Source of the DNA: Hellea sp965224755 | Lineage (GTDB): Bacteria > Pseudomonadota > Alphaproteobacteria > Caulobacterales > Maricaulaceae | Assembly: GCA_965224755.1 (NCBI GenBank) | Contig: OZ245061.1 | Location: 2,666,001-2,730,000, forward strand | Direction: 5' to 3' | DNA: 64,000 nt | Part shown: piece by piece, positions 24,385 through 33,453 of the stretch | How the letters are laid out: the number at the start of each line of letters is the position of its first letter | How positions within the stretch are numbered: the stretch's first letter is position 1 | The notes under the pieces: model-generated | Seen by the model: the letters and a program-made list of their open reading frames with translations, nothing else | Databases searched by the model: none | Told to the model about the DNA's origin: nothing | Position numbers and translations under genes: made by a program

Positions 24385-26136
24385 ATGAATGAGGCCGCGC
24401 CCTATATCCTTCTGGATGACCAGATAACGCATCGGCTGCGCTATTATACCGATCCCGTGGATTTAGTAGTCGCTAGAGAGGCGAATGAGGTGGAAGCCGC
24501 CTTCGCGCAGCTTATAGCCTATCATGAACAGGGCTATTATCTGGCAGGGTATCTGTCTTATGAATTGGGCTTTGCTTTGGAGCCAAAACTTGCGCCGTTA
24601 ATGCCGGAAAACCGCGAAAGCCCGCTCCTGCAATTCGGCGTGTTTAAATCGGTTTCGAATGACGCCCCCGCAGATCATCTCTATACCTCGCAAAGGCTCG
24701 ATCTGAATTTAAAACCTGAATGGACGCAAGCGGATTATAGTGCGCGTTTTAACCGCGTGATGGATTATATCCGCGGCGGTGATGTTTACCAGATCAACCT
24801 AACCTTCCCAATGCATGGCATCTATGATGGCCCTGCCCAAACACTCTATGCCGCGTTTCGCCATCGCCAGAAAGGGCGCTATGGCGGAATTATATCGCTC
24901 GGAGAAGGCCCCGAAATTATTTCGCTTTCGCCTGAATTGTTCTTTCGCAAAGAGGGCCGCGAAATGTCAATGCGGCCCATGAAAGGCACACGGCCCCGCG
25001 CGCTTAATCAGGCAGACGATACGCGCATCGCCGAAGATATGCGGACAGAAGCCAAATCCCAAGCTGAAAACCTGATGATCGTCGATCTATTGCGCAATGA
25101 TCTCTCGCGCATTTCCGAGCCGGGTTCGGTGCAGGTTCCTGAATTATTTGCGCTCGAAACCTATCCGACCCTGCACCAGATGACATCGCGCGTGACATCG
25201 CGCTTAAAGGCGGGCGCGGATTTCGCGGATATTTTTAAAAGCCTCTTTCCCTGCGGCTCTGTGACAGGGGCCCCGAAAATTCGGGCCATGGAAATTATTG
25301 ATGAGTTAGAAGGCGCGCCCCGCGGGACTTATTGCGGCAGCCTCGGCTATATAGACCCCGGCGGCGAGGCCTGTTTCAATGTCGGTATCCGCACGCTGGT
25401 TTTGGACGGCGGAAAACTCCGCTATTCTGTCGGGAGCGGGCTGGTTCTCGACAGCGGCGCAGCAGATGAATATGCGGAATGCCTTCTCAAAGCCGATGTC
25501 GTGCGCCCGCAGGAGCGCTATTTAATTGAAACCCTGCACTGGGACACTGCGATAGGCTTTGCCCGGCTTCCGCGCCATAAAAAACGGATGCAAAAAGCGG
25601 CAAAAACCTTAGGCTATAAATTTAGTTCAAAACGCTTTGATTTGACTCTCCAGAAGGTCAGCGCAATGACGGCGCAGCGCGTGCGCCTGTCTTTATCCAA
25701 GAACGGAAATTTCACTCTGCAGCATAGTGATTATGTAGAAGCCACAGACTTAAAGCTCTCGCTCTCAAAACATCCCCTGACCCCGGATGTGCAAATGACA
25801 GGCCATAAAATCTCGGCCCGCCAGTTTTATGACGGCGAACGCGGCCGGGTAAATACCCACACCGGAGCCGATGAGGTTTTATTTCTGAACGCCAATCACG
25901 AACTTTGCGAAGGCTCTTACACCTCGCTTTTTCTTGAAAAAGACGGGCAGCTTTTGACCCCTGCTCTTTCCTCAGGTATCTTGCCCGGTATCCTGCGCGA
26001 AGAGTTCGTTGAAACGGGCAAAGCAAAAGAAGCCATATTAACTCTGAATGATTTGCTCTGCGCAGATAAAATCTATCTTGGCAACTCTCTGAGGGGGCTT
26101 GTTCCGGCCACATTAATGAGTCCAAAACCGGTTTAA
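24385..26136 (+). CDS. pabB: Fused aminodeoxychorismate synthase component I and 4-amino-4-deoxychorismate lyase
   Basis: 583 residues in two parts. Residues 1-380 are PabB, which makes 4-amino-4-deoxychorismate from chorismate: GGDVYQINLTFPM, MRPMKGTRPRAL, SQAENLMIVDLLRNDLSRIS, CGSVTGAPKIRAMEIID and GSGLVLDSGAADEY. Residues ~390-583 are a class IV aminotransferase-fold PabC that releases p-aminobenzoate: the PLP Lys in GHKISARQFYDGER, DEVLFLNANHELCEGSYTS and a C-terminal LGNSLRGLVPA. The fusion gives folate precursor synthesis in one chain and occurs in other proteobacteria. PabA (glutaminase) is not in the window. Confidence 0.93.
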   Translation: MNEAAPYILLDDQITHRLRYYTDPVDLVVAREANEVEAAFAQLIAYHEQGYYLAGYLSYELGFALEPKLAPLMPENRESPLLQFGVFKSVSNDAPADHLYTSQRLDLNLKPEWTQADYSARFNRVMDYIRGGDVYQINLTFPMHGIYDGPAQTLYAAFRHRQKGRYGGIISLGEGPEIISLSPELFFRKEGREMSMRPMKGTRPRALNQADDTRIAEDMRTEAKSQAENLMIVDLLRNDLSRISEPGSVQVPELFALETYPTLHQMTSRVTSRLKAGADFADIFKSLFPCGSVTGAPKIRAMEIIDELEGAPRGTYCGSLGYIDPGGEACFNVGIRTLVLDGGKLRYSVGSGLVLDSGAADEYAECLLKADVVRPQERYLIETLHWDTAIGFARLPRHKKRMQKAAKTLGYKFSSKRFDLTLQKVSAMTAQRVRLSLSKNGNFTLQHSDYVEATDLKLSLSKHPLTPDVQMTGHKISARQFYDGERGRVNTHTGADEVLFLNANHELCEGSYTSLFLEKDGQLLTPALSSGILPGILREEFVETGKAKEAILTLNDLLCADKIYLGNSLRGLVPATLMSPKPV

Positions 26137-26187
26137 TTTTTGCAATTTTGAAATGGATTTAGAAATGCAAGGCTCTATAGTCAGCCT

Positions 26188-26901
26188 ATGAGTAGCAAGG
26201 CCTCTAAACACAATTTCTCTTTCAGGCCTGCGGTTTTCCTGACCGGCCTCTGCCTTTCCGCCGCCGCCATTGCGCAAAACTCCGGCCAGTTTGACGACGC
26301 TTTTCGCGCCATGAAACGCGACGGAAAATTACAGTTCGAGCTACCCGAAAGACCGCCCCCGCCCAAGCTTGATTGGCTGGAGGGAGTTTTCAAAGCCTTA
26401 GGCGGGTTTATCAAAGCCATATTACCGCTGCTTGAAATTCTGTTTTGGGGCGGCTTAGCCCTCATAATAGGCTCAATTCTCTATTTTATCGGACGGGAGA
26501 TTTACAACACGCGTCTGGAACGCCAACCGAAAAAAGCCGCCGAAGACGCCCCTCCGCCGCTTTATACGCCCGATCAAGATCAGGCTCGTATCCTGCTGGA
26601 TGATATTGACGCAATGGCGGCTGAGGGGCGCTTTGAGGAGGCCGTGCATACGCTGCTGTTTCGCTCGATTCAGGACATCGACATTCGCCGTCCTAACACC
26701 ATCCGCCGCTCACTAACCTCGCGCGAGATTGCGGCGCTGGAGATCCTCACGCCCGCGACCCGCGAAACTTTCGCCAAAATCGGCGCGGTGGTAGAAACCT
26801 CTTATTTTGGCGGGCAAAAAATCGGACGCGCCGAATTTGATATTTGCCGCGAAGCCTATGCGCAATTTGCCCGCAAAGAAACGTGGAAGGCGGCAGCATG
26901 A
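26188..26901 (+). CDS. DUF4129-type membrane protein, first gene of MoxR operon
   Basis: 237 residues. It has a signal-like N-terminus (FLTGLCLSAAAIAQNSG), a linker with a proline run (ELPERPPPPKLDWLEG), one membrane helix (LLEILFWGGLALIIGSILYF) and a cytosolic C-terminal domain with ARILLDDIDAMAAEGRFEEA and RRPNTIRRSLTSREI. That domain is the DUF4129 signature found beside MoxR ATPases. Function unknown. Its stop overlaps the next ATG (ATGA). Confidence 0.85.
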   Translation: MSSKASKHNFSFRPAVFLTGLCLSAAAIAQNSGQFDDAFRAMKRDGKLQFELPERPPPPKLDWLEGVFKALGGFIKAILPLLEILFWGGLALIIGSILYFIGREIYNTRLERQPKKAAEDAPPPLYTPDQDQARILLDDIDAMAAEGRFEEAVHTLLFRSIQDIDIRRPNTIRRSLTSREIAALEILTPATRETFAKIGAVVETSYFGGQKIGRAEFDICREAYAQFARKETWKAAA

Positions 26902-28193
26902 ATAGCCAAGCCTCGCGCATAAGCAATGAACTTGGAGGACGCGGGAGCGGCGCTATCCTCTCGGCGCTGATGAGCCCGAAAATGATTATCTCGCTTGTCT
27001 TGATCGGGATATTCTCCTTCGCCGCTTTGGTCACGCTGTCAGGATATGCGGGTGATCTCCGCCAGAAAGATAATGGCCAAGCTCATGCGCTGTCGCGCTC
27101 GGCCATTGGCTATGGCGGGCTAGTGCGCCTGCTCGGCGATATTGGCTATGAGGTCGGTATGGCACGGACGGAAAATGTCTCGGCGGATCAGGAAAATACA
27201 CTGCGGATTTTTACGCTCTCCCGCGCGTATCAAGCCGACGCTCTGGACGATATGAACCTCTACGCGCCGACTTTAATCATCATGCCCAAATGGATAACCG
27301 CGCCCGTCAAAGGTAATGCGGGATGGGTACAAAAGGGCTGGGGGGATAGCACTATTGATGTGAGCAACCATGAACGCGACCTCAAAGAACTCACAGGCGA
27401 GATTACGTTTAGCGCGGTTGAGTCTGATGACAAATCCCTGACTTACAATGTAAATGCGCCCATTGGCAGTGTATCGTCTATCGAAAACGCATCAATTGAG
27501 AGTCTCCAAACAATTTCGGGAGATACTCTTGAGTACATTTACAGGGTAGATGACGAGGCCGTGCTAGTCCGCATAGATCAAACATCAATCTATATTCTCA
27601 GCGAACCCGACCTGCTCAACACAATGGGAATCGCGAGTAAAACCCGGGCAAAATTTGCGGTCGATATGATTGATGCCATTATTGAAGATGCAGAGGCCGA
27701 TCCGGGCCGTGTGGATTTCGACCTCACGCTGCACGGTTTTGGCGGCAAAACGAATATCATCAAAGTCATGACCCGTCCGCCTTTTCTCGCCGCTACGCTC
27801 TGCCTGCTGGCCGCCGGGGCGCTCATAGCCTGGCAGGCCTTTGCCCGGTTTGGCGATGCCCGCGCCACGCCGCGCGATTATGCGCTGGGCAAATTTTCGC
27901 TGGCCGATAATGCTGCGCGCTTTATCCGCATTGCCGGGCGCGAGCCGAATATGGCTGATGATTATGCCATCTTAGTGCGCAGGCAAGTCATCAAAGCGCT
28001 CAACCTACAAGCTCGTAAACCCAAAGATATCGAGACCATATTGCGCCGCCGCGAAAAAGCGCTTGGCCTGCATGACGGCTGGGTTGATATGCATAACCGC
28101 GCCCGCAATACAGTCGATAATATGGCGCTAATGCGGTTGGCGCAGGATTTAGATAATTGGAAAGCCAAAATGGCTCTAGGAGATAAGCGATGA
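26898..28193 (+). CDS. DUF4350-type membrane protein
   Basis: 431 residues. The first membrane helix is IISLVLIGIFSFAALVTLSG. A periplasmic domain follows with SRSAIGYGGLVRLLGDIGY and LLNTMGIASKTRAKFAVDMID (DUF4350-like, reminiscent of a class-I-glutaminase/GldG-like fold). Then come a second helix (FLAATLCLLAAGALIAWQAF) and a cytosolic C-terminus. The ATG at 26898-26900 follows GGAAGG and overlaps the preceding stop. The next gene overlaps by four bases. It belongs to the MoxR operon; function not established. Confidence 0.82.
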   Translation: MNSQASRISNELGGRGSGAILSALMSPKMIISLVLIGIFSFAALVTLSGYAGDLRQKDNGQAHALSRSAIGYGGLVRLLGDIGYEVGMARTENVSADQENTLRIFTLSRAYQADALDDMNLYAPTLIIMPKWITAPVKGNAGWVQKGWGDSTIDVSNHERDLKELTGEITFSAVESDDKSLTYNVNAPIGSVSSIENASIESLQTISGDTLEYIYRVDDEAVLVRIDQTSIYILSEPDLLNTMGIASKTRAKFAVDMIDAIIEDAEADPGRVDFDLTLHGFGGKTNIIKVMTRPPFLAATLCLLAAGALIAWQAFARFGDARATPRDYALGKFSLADNAARFIRIAGREPNMADDYAILVRRQVIKALNLQARKPKDIETILRRREKALGLHDGWVDMHNRARNTVDNMALMRLAQDLDNWKAKMALGDKR

Positions 28194-29146
28194 AAATAGA
28201 AAATGTAGGTGCGCTCGCCGATATTATTCGAAGCGAGGTCGGCAAAGCCATTATCGGGCAGCACGATACGATTGATCTGATGTTGACCGCTTTATTTTCC
28301 GGCGGGCATATATTGCTCGAAGGCGTGCCGGGGACGGCAAAGACATTCCTTGCGCAGGTCTTTGCCCATGTTACGCAAATGGATTTCGGGCGGATACAAT
28401 TCACCCCCGACCTGATGCCTGGCGATTTGCTGGGAACAAACCTGTTTTCCTTTCAGAGCAATGAATTTAACCTCGTCAAAGGCCCGATTTTTTGCGATCT
28501 GCTACTGGCCGATGAAATCAATCGCACCCCGCCCAAGACCCAAGCCGCTTTGCTCGAAGCTATGCAGGAACGCCAAGTCACAATTGACGGCGAGACCTTT
28601 CCGCTCGGCGACCGGTTTATGGTCATCGCCACGCAAAACCCGATTGAGCAGCAAGGCACTTATCCTCTGCCCGAAGCGCAGCTTGACCGTTTCATTTTCA
28701 AACATGTGCTGGATTATCCCAGCCGCGAAGAAGAGATCGAGATCGTTCGCCTCCACGGAGCCCGCACAGGCTCAGCCAAGCCCAAAGATATGGGCGTGAA
28801 ATCCGTCGTCACCCGGAAACATATTGACGCCGCCGTAGCCGCCACAGCCAAGGTGCGCCTGACCGATGAGGTGACACATTATGTTGTCGATTTGGTGCGC
28901 GGCACGCGCAGTAATCCGCTTTTCGAAACCGGAGCCTCGCCCCGCGCCGCCGCGATGATTTCCGCTGCCGCCCGCGCCAGAGCCGCGCTCAATAACCGTG
29001 ATTTCGTTATTCCCGATGATGTTAAGTCTATCGCGCTGCCCGCCCTGCGCCACCGCGCTATCCTCTCCCCCGCCGCCGAAATTGAAGGCCGCACGGCGGA
29101 TGAATTAATTTTGCAGGTGATTGAGCAAACCGAGGCGCCGCGATAA
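28190..29146 (+). CDS. MoxR family AAA+ ATPase
   Basis: 318-residue cytosolic AAA+ ATPase. Walker A is GVPGTAKTFLAQ and Walker B is LLLADEINR with TPPKTQAALLEAMQERQVT. Sensor 1 is in VIATQNPIEQQGTYPLPEA and sensor 2 in ASPRAAAMISAAARARA. MoxR proteins act as chaperones that assemble or activate partner complexes, often with von Willebrand A-type or DUF58 proteins encoded next door. That matches the following gene. Confidence 0.95.
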   Translation: MKIENVGALADIIRSEVGKAIIGQHDTIDLMLTALFSGGHILLEGVPGTAKTFLAQVFAHVTQMDFGRIQFTPDLMPGDLLGTNLFSFQSNEFNLVKGPIFCDLLLADEINRTPPKTQAALLEAMQERQVTIDGETFPLGDRFMVIATQNPIEQQGTYPLPEAQLDRFIFKHVLDYPSREEEIEIVRLHGARTGSAKPKDMGVKSVVTRKHIDAAVAATAKVRLTDEVTHYVVDLVRGTRSNPLFETGASPRAAAMISAAARARAALNNRDFVIPDDVKSIALPALRHRAILSPAAEIEGRTADELILQVIEQTEAPR

Positions 29147-29161
29147 AATGAGCCGCCTCTC

Positions 29162-30475
29162 ATGATATATCCAACGGCGCGCGCGGCGATGCTCATGGCC
29201 ATCGGCTTGCCGGTGACCCTGATTGTGGCTGTGCTCCTCCCCGCGCTCTGGACATTGGGCGCGGCTTGGGCTGCAGGGTTGATGGGATTAATCATTCTCG
29301 ACGCCTTTCTCGCGCCGTCTCGGGAAAAAATGAATTTTGAAATTAAAGCGCCGGGCAGTTTCTTTATCGGCGAGACCGAAGCGATCTGGTTTAAATATGA
29401 TTACGGCAACGCCCGCCCGCCCCGCCAGCCGGAATGCCGCCTCTCCGTCAATGACCGCTTTTCTACCGCCCCCGACCATTTTTACGGCCAAGCGGCAAAC
29501 GGCGTGCTGCTCGCCTCATTCGATGTCAAGACCCAGCGGCGCGGCGAAGGCCTGCTCGACCGACTCTGGACACGCTGGCAAGGCCCACTCGGCCTCATTT
29601 GGAAACAAACAACGGAACGACTTGATCTTGAAATCCCTGTCGTGCCCAATACGCGGCTGGTCAAAGACAAGGCCATTGAAATATTCTCACGCGATGCGAC
29701 TTTCGGGCAGAAAATCCAGCGCGAGCGCGGCGAAGGCACAGAATTTGACGCCCTGACCGAATTCATGCCGGGCATGGATAAACGCAAGATTGACTGGAAA
29801 CATTCCGCCCGGCACCGCGTGCTGCTGGCTAAAGAATTTCGCACAGAGCGTAATCATAATATCGTCTTCGCCCTTGATAGCGGGCATCTTATGTGCGAGC
29901 CGATACGCGGCATGACCAAGCTGGATTGGTCGCTTAACGCCTCTCTACTCATGGCCTATGTGTCCTTGAAAATCGGCGACCGTATCGGCTATTTCGCCTT
30001 TGACCAAAAACCCTATTTCTATAGCCAGCCCATTGCCGGCGCGAATAGTTTTCCGCATTTACAGCGCCTGACAGCCTCAATTGATTATTCTCATCACGAA
30101 ACCAATTTCACGCTCGGCCTATCGCAACTGGCGCAATCTCTCAAACGTAGAACCTTGATTGTTGTCTTCACCGATTTCGTTGATACCACCAATGCTGAGC
30201 TTATGATTGAAAATATGGGCCGGCTGCTGCGCCGCCATATTGTTATTTTTGTCGCCTTTCGCGACGAAGCTTTGGAACAGCTTTTGCAAAAGACGCCAGA
30301 AGAAACCGATGATATCTCGCGCGCCGTAATCGCCGAAAACCTGATGCGCGAGAGGGATCTCGTCATTGCCCGCCTGCACCGGATGGGCGTGCATATCGTT
30401 GATGTCGAGGCTGATAAGCTGAGCAATGCGGTATTAAATAAATATCTCGAACTCAAGCGGCGGGAGGCAATTTAG
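29162..30475 (+). CDS. DUF58 domain protein (MoxR partner)
   Basis: 437 residues: two N-terminal membrane helices (LMAIGLPVTLIVAVLLPALW, AAGLMGLIILDAFL), a beta-rich region and the DUF58 signature GMDKRKIDWKHSARHRVLLA. A von Willebrand A-like section with NHNIVFALDSGHLM and RTLIVVFTDFVDTTNAEL follows; the first MIDAS motif (DxSxS) appears as DSGHL, i.e. degenerate. DUF58 proteins are the usual partners of MoxR. The next gene starts one base into its stop. Confidence 0.9.
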   Translation: MIYPTARAAMLMAIGLPVTLIVAVLLPALWTLGAAWAAGLMGLIILDAFLAPSREKMNFEIKAPGSFFIGETEAIWFKYDYGNARPPRQPECRLSVNDRFSTAPDHFYGQAANGVLLASFDVKTQRRGEGLLDRLWTRWQGPLGLIWKQTTERLDLEIPVVPNTRLVKDKAIEIFSRDATFGQKIQRERGEGTEFDALTEFMPGMDKRKIDWKHSARHRVLLAKEFRTERNHNIVFALDSGHLMCEPIRGMTKLDWSLNASLLMAYVSLKIGDRIGYFAFDQKPYFYSQPIAGANSFPHLQRLTASIDYSHHETNFTLGLSQLAQSLKRRTLIVVFTDFVDTTNAELMIENMGRLLRRHIVIFVAFRDEALEQLLQKTPEETDDISRAVIAENLMRERDLVIARLHRMGVHIVDVEADKLSNAVLNKYLELKRREAI

Positions 30476-31473
30476 TGGCCGCCTTAACGCTTAAAAGCCA
30501 CCGCTTCCGCACTGAGCGCGAAGAAAGCTGGCGCGAGCTTGAATTCATCTTAAAAGCCATAGAGGGCCGCGGCATGCGCTCGCTCAGCGATGCGCAGATC
30601 ATCGCCCTGCCCCGGCTCTACCGCTCGACATTATCCTCGCTCTCCGTTGCCCGCGCGACCTCGCTCGACCAAAGCGTGATTATTTATCTCGAAAGCCTCT
30701 CGGCCCGGGCCTATTATATTCTCTATGGCTCGCAAATTAGCCTTGGCAAACGGATTGCGAAATTCTTCTCCCGTGACTGGCCTCTTGCGGCAAAAGCCCT
30801 CTGGCGCGAAACAGCGATATCAGCGGCGCTGACACTCATTGCGGCGATTGTTGCCTTCATTCTTGTCAAAAATAACCCTGACTGGTTTTACGCTTTCATG
30901 CCCGACAGCATGGCAGGCGGGCGCACGCCTGCGGCCTCAGCGGAAACGCTGCGGGACACTTTATATCACGACGAAGGCAAAGGCGGGTTGGGCATTTTTG
31001 CGACCTTCCTGTTTAGCCATAATGCCCGCGTGGCCATGTTCTGCTTTGCGCTTGGTTTTGCTTTCTGTATACCGACGGCCATTTTGCTTCTCTATAATGG
31101 TTTCGTTCTTGGTAGTTTCATTGCTATTTTTTCTGAAAAGGAGCTCGGCTTTGAAGTCGGCGGTTGGCTGATTATCCACGGCGCGACCGAGATTTTCGCT
31201 ATTATTCTCGCGGGCGCGGCGGGGATGCATATCGGAAAGGCGGTGGCTTTTCCCGGCGAGTTATCGCGCACAGATTCGGCCTCCAAAGCGGGCGGGACAG
31301 CTTCGCTGCTGATGGCGGGCGTGATTATCATGCTGTTCTTTGCAGGACTTCTCGAAGGTTACGGGCGGCAATTAATTACCAGTGATATCCTGCGCTACGG
31401 TATCGGGCTTTCCACTCTCGCTATCTGGCTCCTCTATTTCTACGGCCCGCGCAAAGATAAAGGGCCGCTCTGA
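30475..31473 (+). CDS. SpoIIM-like (stage II sporulation M family) membrane protein
   Basis: 332 residues. A soluble helical N-terminus (SWRELEFILKAIEGRGMRSL, LPRLYRSTLSSLSVARATSL) is followed by about five membrane helices. The SpoIIM family pattern is visible in FLFSHNARVAMFCFALGFAF, NGFVLGSFIAIFSEKE and LIIHGATEIFAIILAGAAGM. The family name derives from Bacillus engulfment, but this organism type does not sporulate, so the role is different and unknown. It starts with GTG overlapping the DUF58 stop by one base. Confidence 0.88.
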   Translation: MAALTLKSHRFRTEREESWRELEFILKAIEGRGMRSLSDAQIIALPRLYRSTLSSLSVARATSLDQSVIIYLESLSARAYYILYGSQISLGKRIAKFFSRDWPLAAKALWRETAISAALTLIAAIVAFILVKNNPDWFYAFMPDSMAGGRTPAASAETLRDTLYHDEGKGGLGIFATFLFSHNARVAMFCFALGFAFCIPTAILLLYNGFVLGSFIAIFSEKELGFEVGGWLIIHGATEIFAIILAGAAGMHIGKAVAFPGELSRTDSASKAGGTASLLMAGVIIMLFFAGLLEGYGRQLITSDILRYGIGLSTLAIWLLYFYGPRKDKGPL

Positions 31474-32330
31474 TGGCCGGCGTGATTACCCAGCGCCGCG
31501 TTGACCAGCGAAAACTGATCACGCCCGAAGGCATTGATTTGCAAGTACAGCTCTCGGATATCGGCTCGCGTATCGGCGCTTATTTTATCGACCAATGTAT
31601 TATCTATGCGGCGCTTATTGCCGCCTTTTTCATGATTGTTCTGGGCGGGCTGGCCGCAGGCGGCGAGATTGCTTTAATGATCTTTATTCTTGTCGCCTTT
31701 TTTCTGCGCAATTTCTATTATATGTTTTTCGAGATGGGGCCAAAAGCCGCGACGCCCGGAAAGCGCATCTGTAAAATCCGCGTCGCCTCGCGCAGCCATG
31801 CGCGCCTGACCGCCAATGCTGTTTTTGCCCGAAACGCCATGCGCGAGATCGAGATTAACCTGCCATTGTCGTTTCTGTTTGCGGGCGGAGCCTCTGTTGA
31901 CGGCTGGATTGCGTTGCTCGGCTTTCTCTGGAGCGGAATATTTCTGTTCTTTCCGCTGTTTAATAAAGACCGACTGCGCGCGGGCGACCTTGTCGCCGGA
32001 ACATGGGTCGTGCGCGCGCCCAAGCCCATCCTTGCCGATGATTTAGCCGAGCACTCTGTGGATATCAACACGGGGTTTATCTTCACGCCCCAGCAGGTGG
32101 AAGCTTACGGTGTACACGAATTGCATGTGCTGGAAAATGTCATCCGCGCCAAAGACCAAGAGACCGTCAAAGATGTCGCCGAACGCATCCGCGCTAAAAT
32201 TAGCTGGGCACGCGGTATGTCCGAGGATGATCTTGATTTCCTTAAAGCTTATTATGCCTCCCTGCGCGGAAGGCTGGAAACGCGGCTTTTATTTGGCGTG
32301 CGCCGCAAGGATAAATTTGATAAGCGTTAA
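31473..32330 (+). CDS. RDD family membrane protein
   Basis: 285 residues with the RDD domain: IGSRIGAYFIDQCIIYAAL (Arg and Asp of RDD), three or four hydrophobic segments and GPKAATPGKRICKIRV. The C-terminus is soluble (TFSPQ-like region, KDQETVKDVAERIRAKISWA). RDD proteins include presumed transporters of unclear substrate. It is the last gene of the six-gene MoxR operon and starts on TGATG. Its final 16 codons (RLLFGVRRKDKFDKR plus stop) have a diverged copy at 33406-33453. Confidence 0.88.
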   Translation: MAGVITQRRVDQRKLITPEGIDLQVQLSDIGSRIGAYFIDQCIIYAALIAAFFMIVLGGLAAGGEIALMIFILVAFFLRNFYYMFFEMGPKAATPGKRICKIRVASRSHARLTANAVFARNAMREIEINLPLSFLFAGGASVDGWIALLGFLWSGIFLFFPLFNKDRLRAGDLVAGTWVVRAPKPILADDLAEHSVDINTGFIFTPQQVEAYGVHELHVLENVIRAKDQETVKDVAERIRAKISWARGMSEDDLDFLKAYYASLRGRLETRLLFGVRRKDKFDKR

Positions 32331-32394
32331 TGCAAACCCTGTCTTGAATCTTGCTAAAGCTTCACTTAAAGACAGGAAAATTTAAGAGATTCGC

Positions 32395-33360
32395 ATGACA
32401 AATATTGTAATTTCAGGCTGCGGCAATATTGGTAGCCGCCTACTCCAATCCGTCTCCAATATTAAAGATTTGGATATTGGGACATTGGAAGTTTATGGAA
32501 TCGATCCGTTTCAATCTTCTCTTGATATCTCTGCAGAACGCTTTGCGCAGGAAAATGCAGGTGGGCATCATTTGCACCTATCAACACAGGCATCCGATTT
32601 ACCATCCGATGCTGAGTTGCTCATTGTCTCTGTGGACGCCGCAAACCGTCTGGCCGCCCTAACATCCGTGCTGGAACATTGCCGTCCCAAAGCGATTATC
32701 CTTGAGAAAATCCTGTTCACAAAATTTTCCGAATTTGACACAGTGCAGGCAATTTTGGATGACCTTGCAGTGCCCTGCTGGGTTAATTGTTCGCGGAACA
32801 TTTGGCCAAGTTACCAAAACCTCAAAGAAAAATTGCAACCCGGCGGCCCGATCACGGGCTATCATGTCTCCGGCTCTGACTGGAGCCTCGGCTCAAACGC
32901 CATTCACTTTATCGCGGCCTTTGAGTATTTGTCAGGCGAACCGCTGAACGAACTGTCAATAAAACCTGGCACAGCCATTATCCGCGAGTCAAAACGCGCC
33001 GGTTATAAAGATTTGACGGGTATTTTGATCGGGCGGACGCCTTCGGGTTGCACGCTCACTCTGACCTCAGATAGTCACGAAAACCGGGCTATCACGACCC
33101 ACCTAGAACAAGGCGCAGTCTATGCTGATTTTACTGATGGGCAAACCCTTATATGGAACGGAGATAGCGCCCAGTCCGAACCTTTTTCTCTACTCTATAC
33201 CAGTCAATTAACCACGCCAATTACGGACATCTTGAAGCATAACCGCTCCGACTTGCCCGATTATACCGCCTCGGTGCGCCAACACAGGCTCCTTTTCAAA
33301 GCCTTAAATGACGTCTTCTACGGGCCGGATAATAATCAGACCCAGTGTCCGGTAACATAA
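32395..33360 (+). CDS. Rossmann-fold (Gfo/Idh-like) oxidoreductase
   Basis: 321 residues. The NAD(P)-binding motif ISGCGNIGSRLLQ opens the protein. A second strand VYGIDPF and LLIVSVDAANRLAAL with AIILEKILF follow, as in Gfo/Idh/MocA dehydrogenases, where a Lys or His in EKP-like motifs is catalytic. The C-terminal domain (GYHVSGSDWSLGSNAIHFI) is alpha/beta. The substrate is unknown; relatives occur in sugar or surface-polysaccharide loci. The gene looks more A+T rich than its neighbours and lies between the real and fossil RDD 3' ends, suggesting acquisition. Confidence 0.7.
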   Translation: MTNIVISGCGNIGSRLLQSVSNIKDLDIGTLEVYGIDPFQSSLDISAERFAQENAGGHHLHLSTQASDLPSDAELLIVSVDAANRLAALTSVLEHCRPKAIILEKILFTKFSEFDTVQAILDDLAVPCWVNCSRNIWPSYQNLKEKLQPGGPITGYHVSGSDWSLGSNAIHFIAAFEYLSGEPLNELSIKPGTAIIRESKRAGYKDLTGILIGRTPSGCTLTLTSDSHENRAITTHLEQGAVYADFTDGQTLIWNGDSAQSEPFSLLYTSQLTTPITDILKHNRSDLPDYTASVRQHRLLFKALNDVFYGPDNNQTQCPVT

Positions 33361-33405
33361 ACCCCGCCCTCACGAGTAGGGCTTATCATTTACCAGATTT
33401 GATCA

Positions 33406-33453
33406 CGGTTATTATTTGGTATGCGGCGTAAGGGTAAATTTGATAAACGCTAG
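33406..33453 (+). pseudogene. Fossil 3' end of an RDD-protein gene
   Basis: Read in frame, these 48 bases give RLLFGMRRKGKFDKR and a stop, against RLLFGVRRKDKFDKR at the end of the intact gene (32283-32330). Eight of the ten nucleotide differences are silent or leave the residue or stop unchanged. Nothing upstream of 33406 matches the rest of the RDD gene. It overlaps the end of the convergent ABC-permease gene by four bases. Confidence 0.75.
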
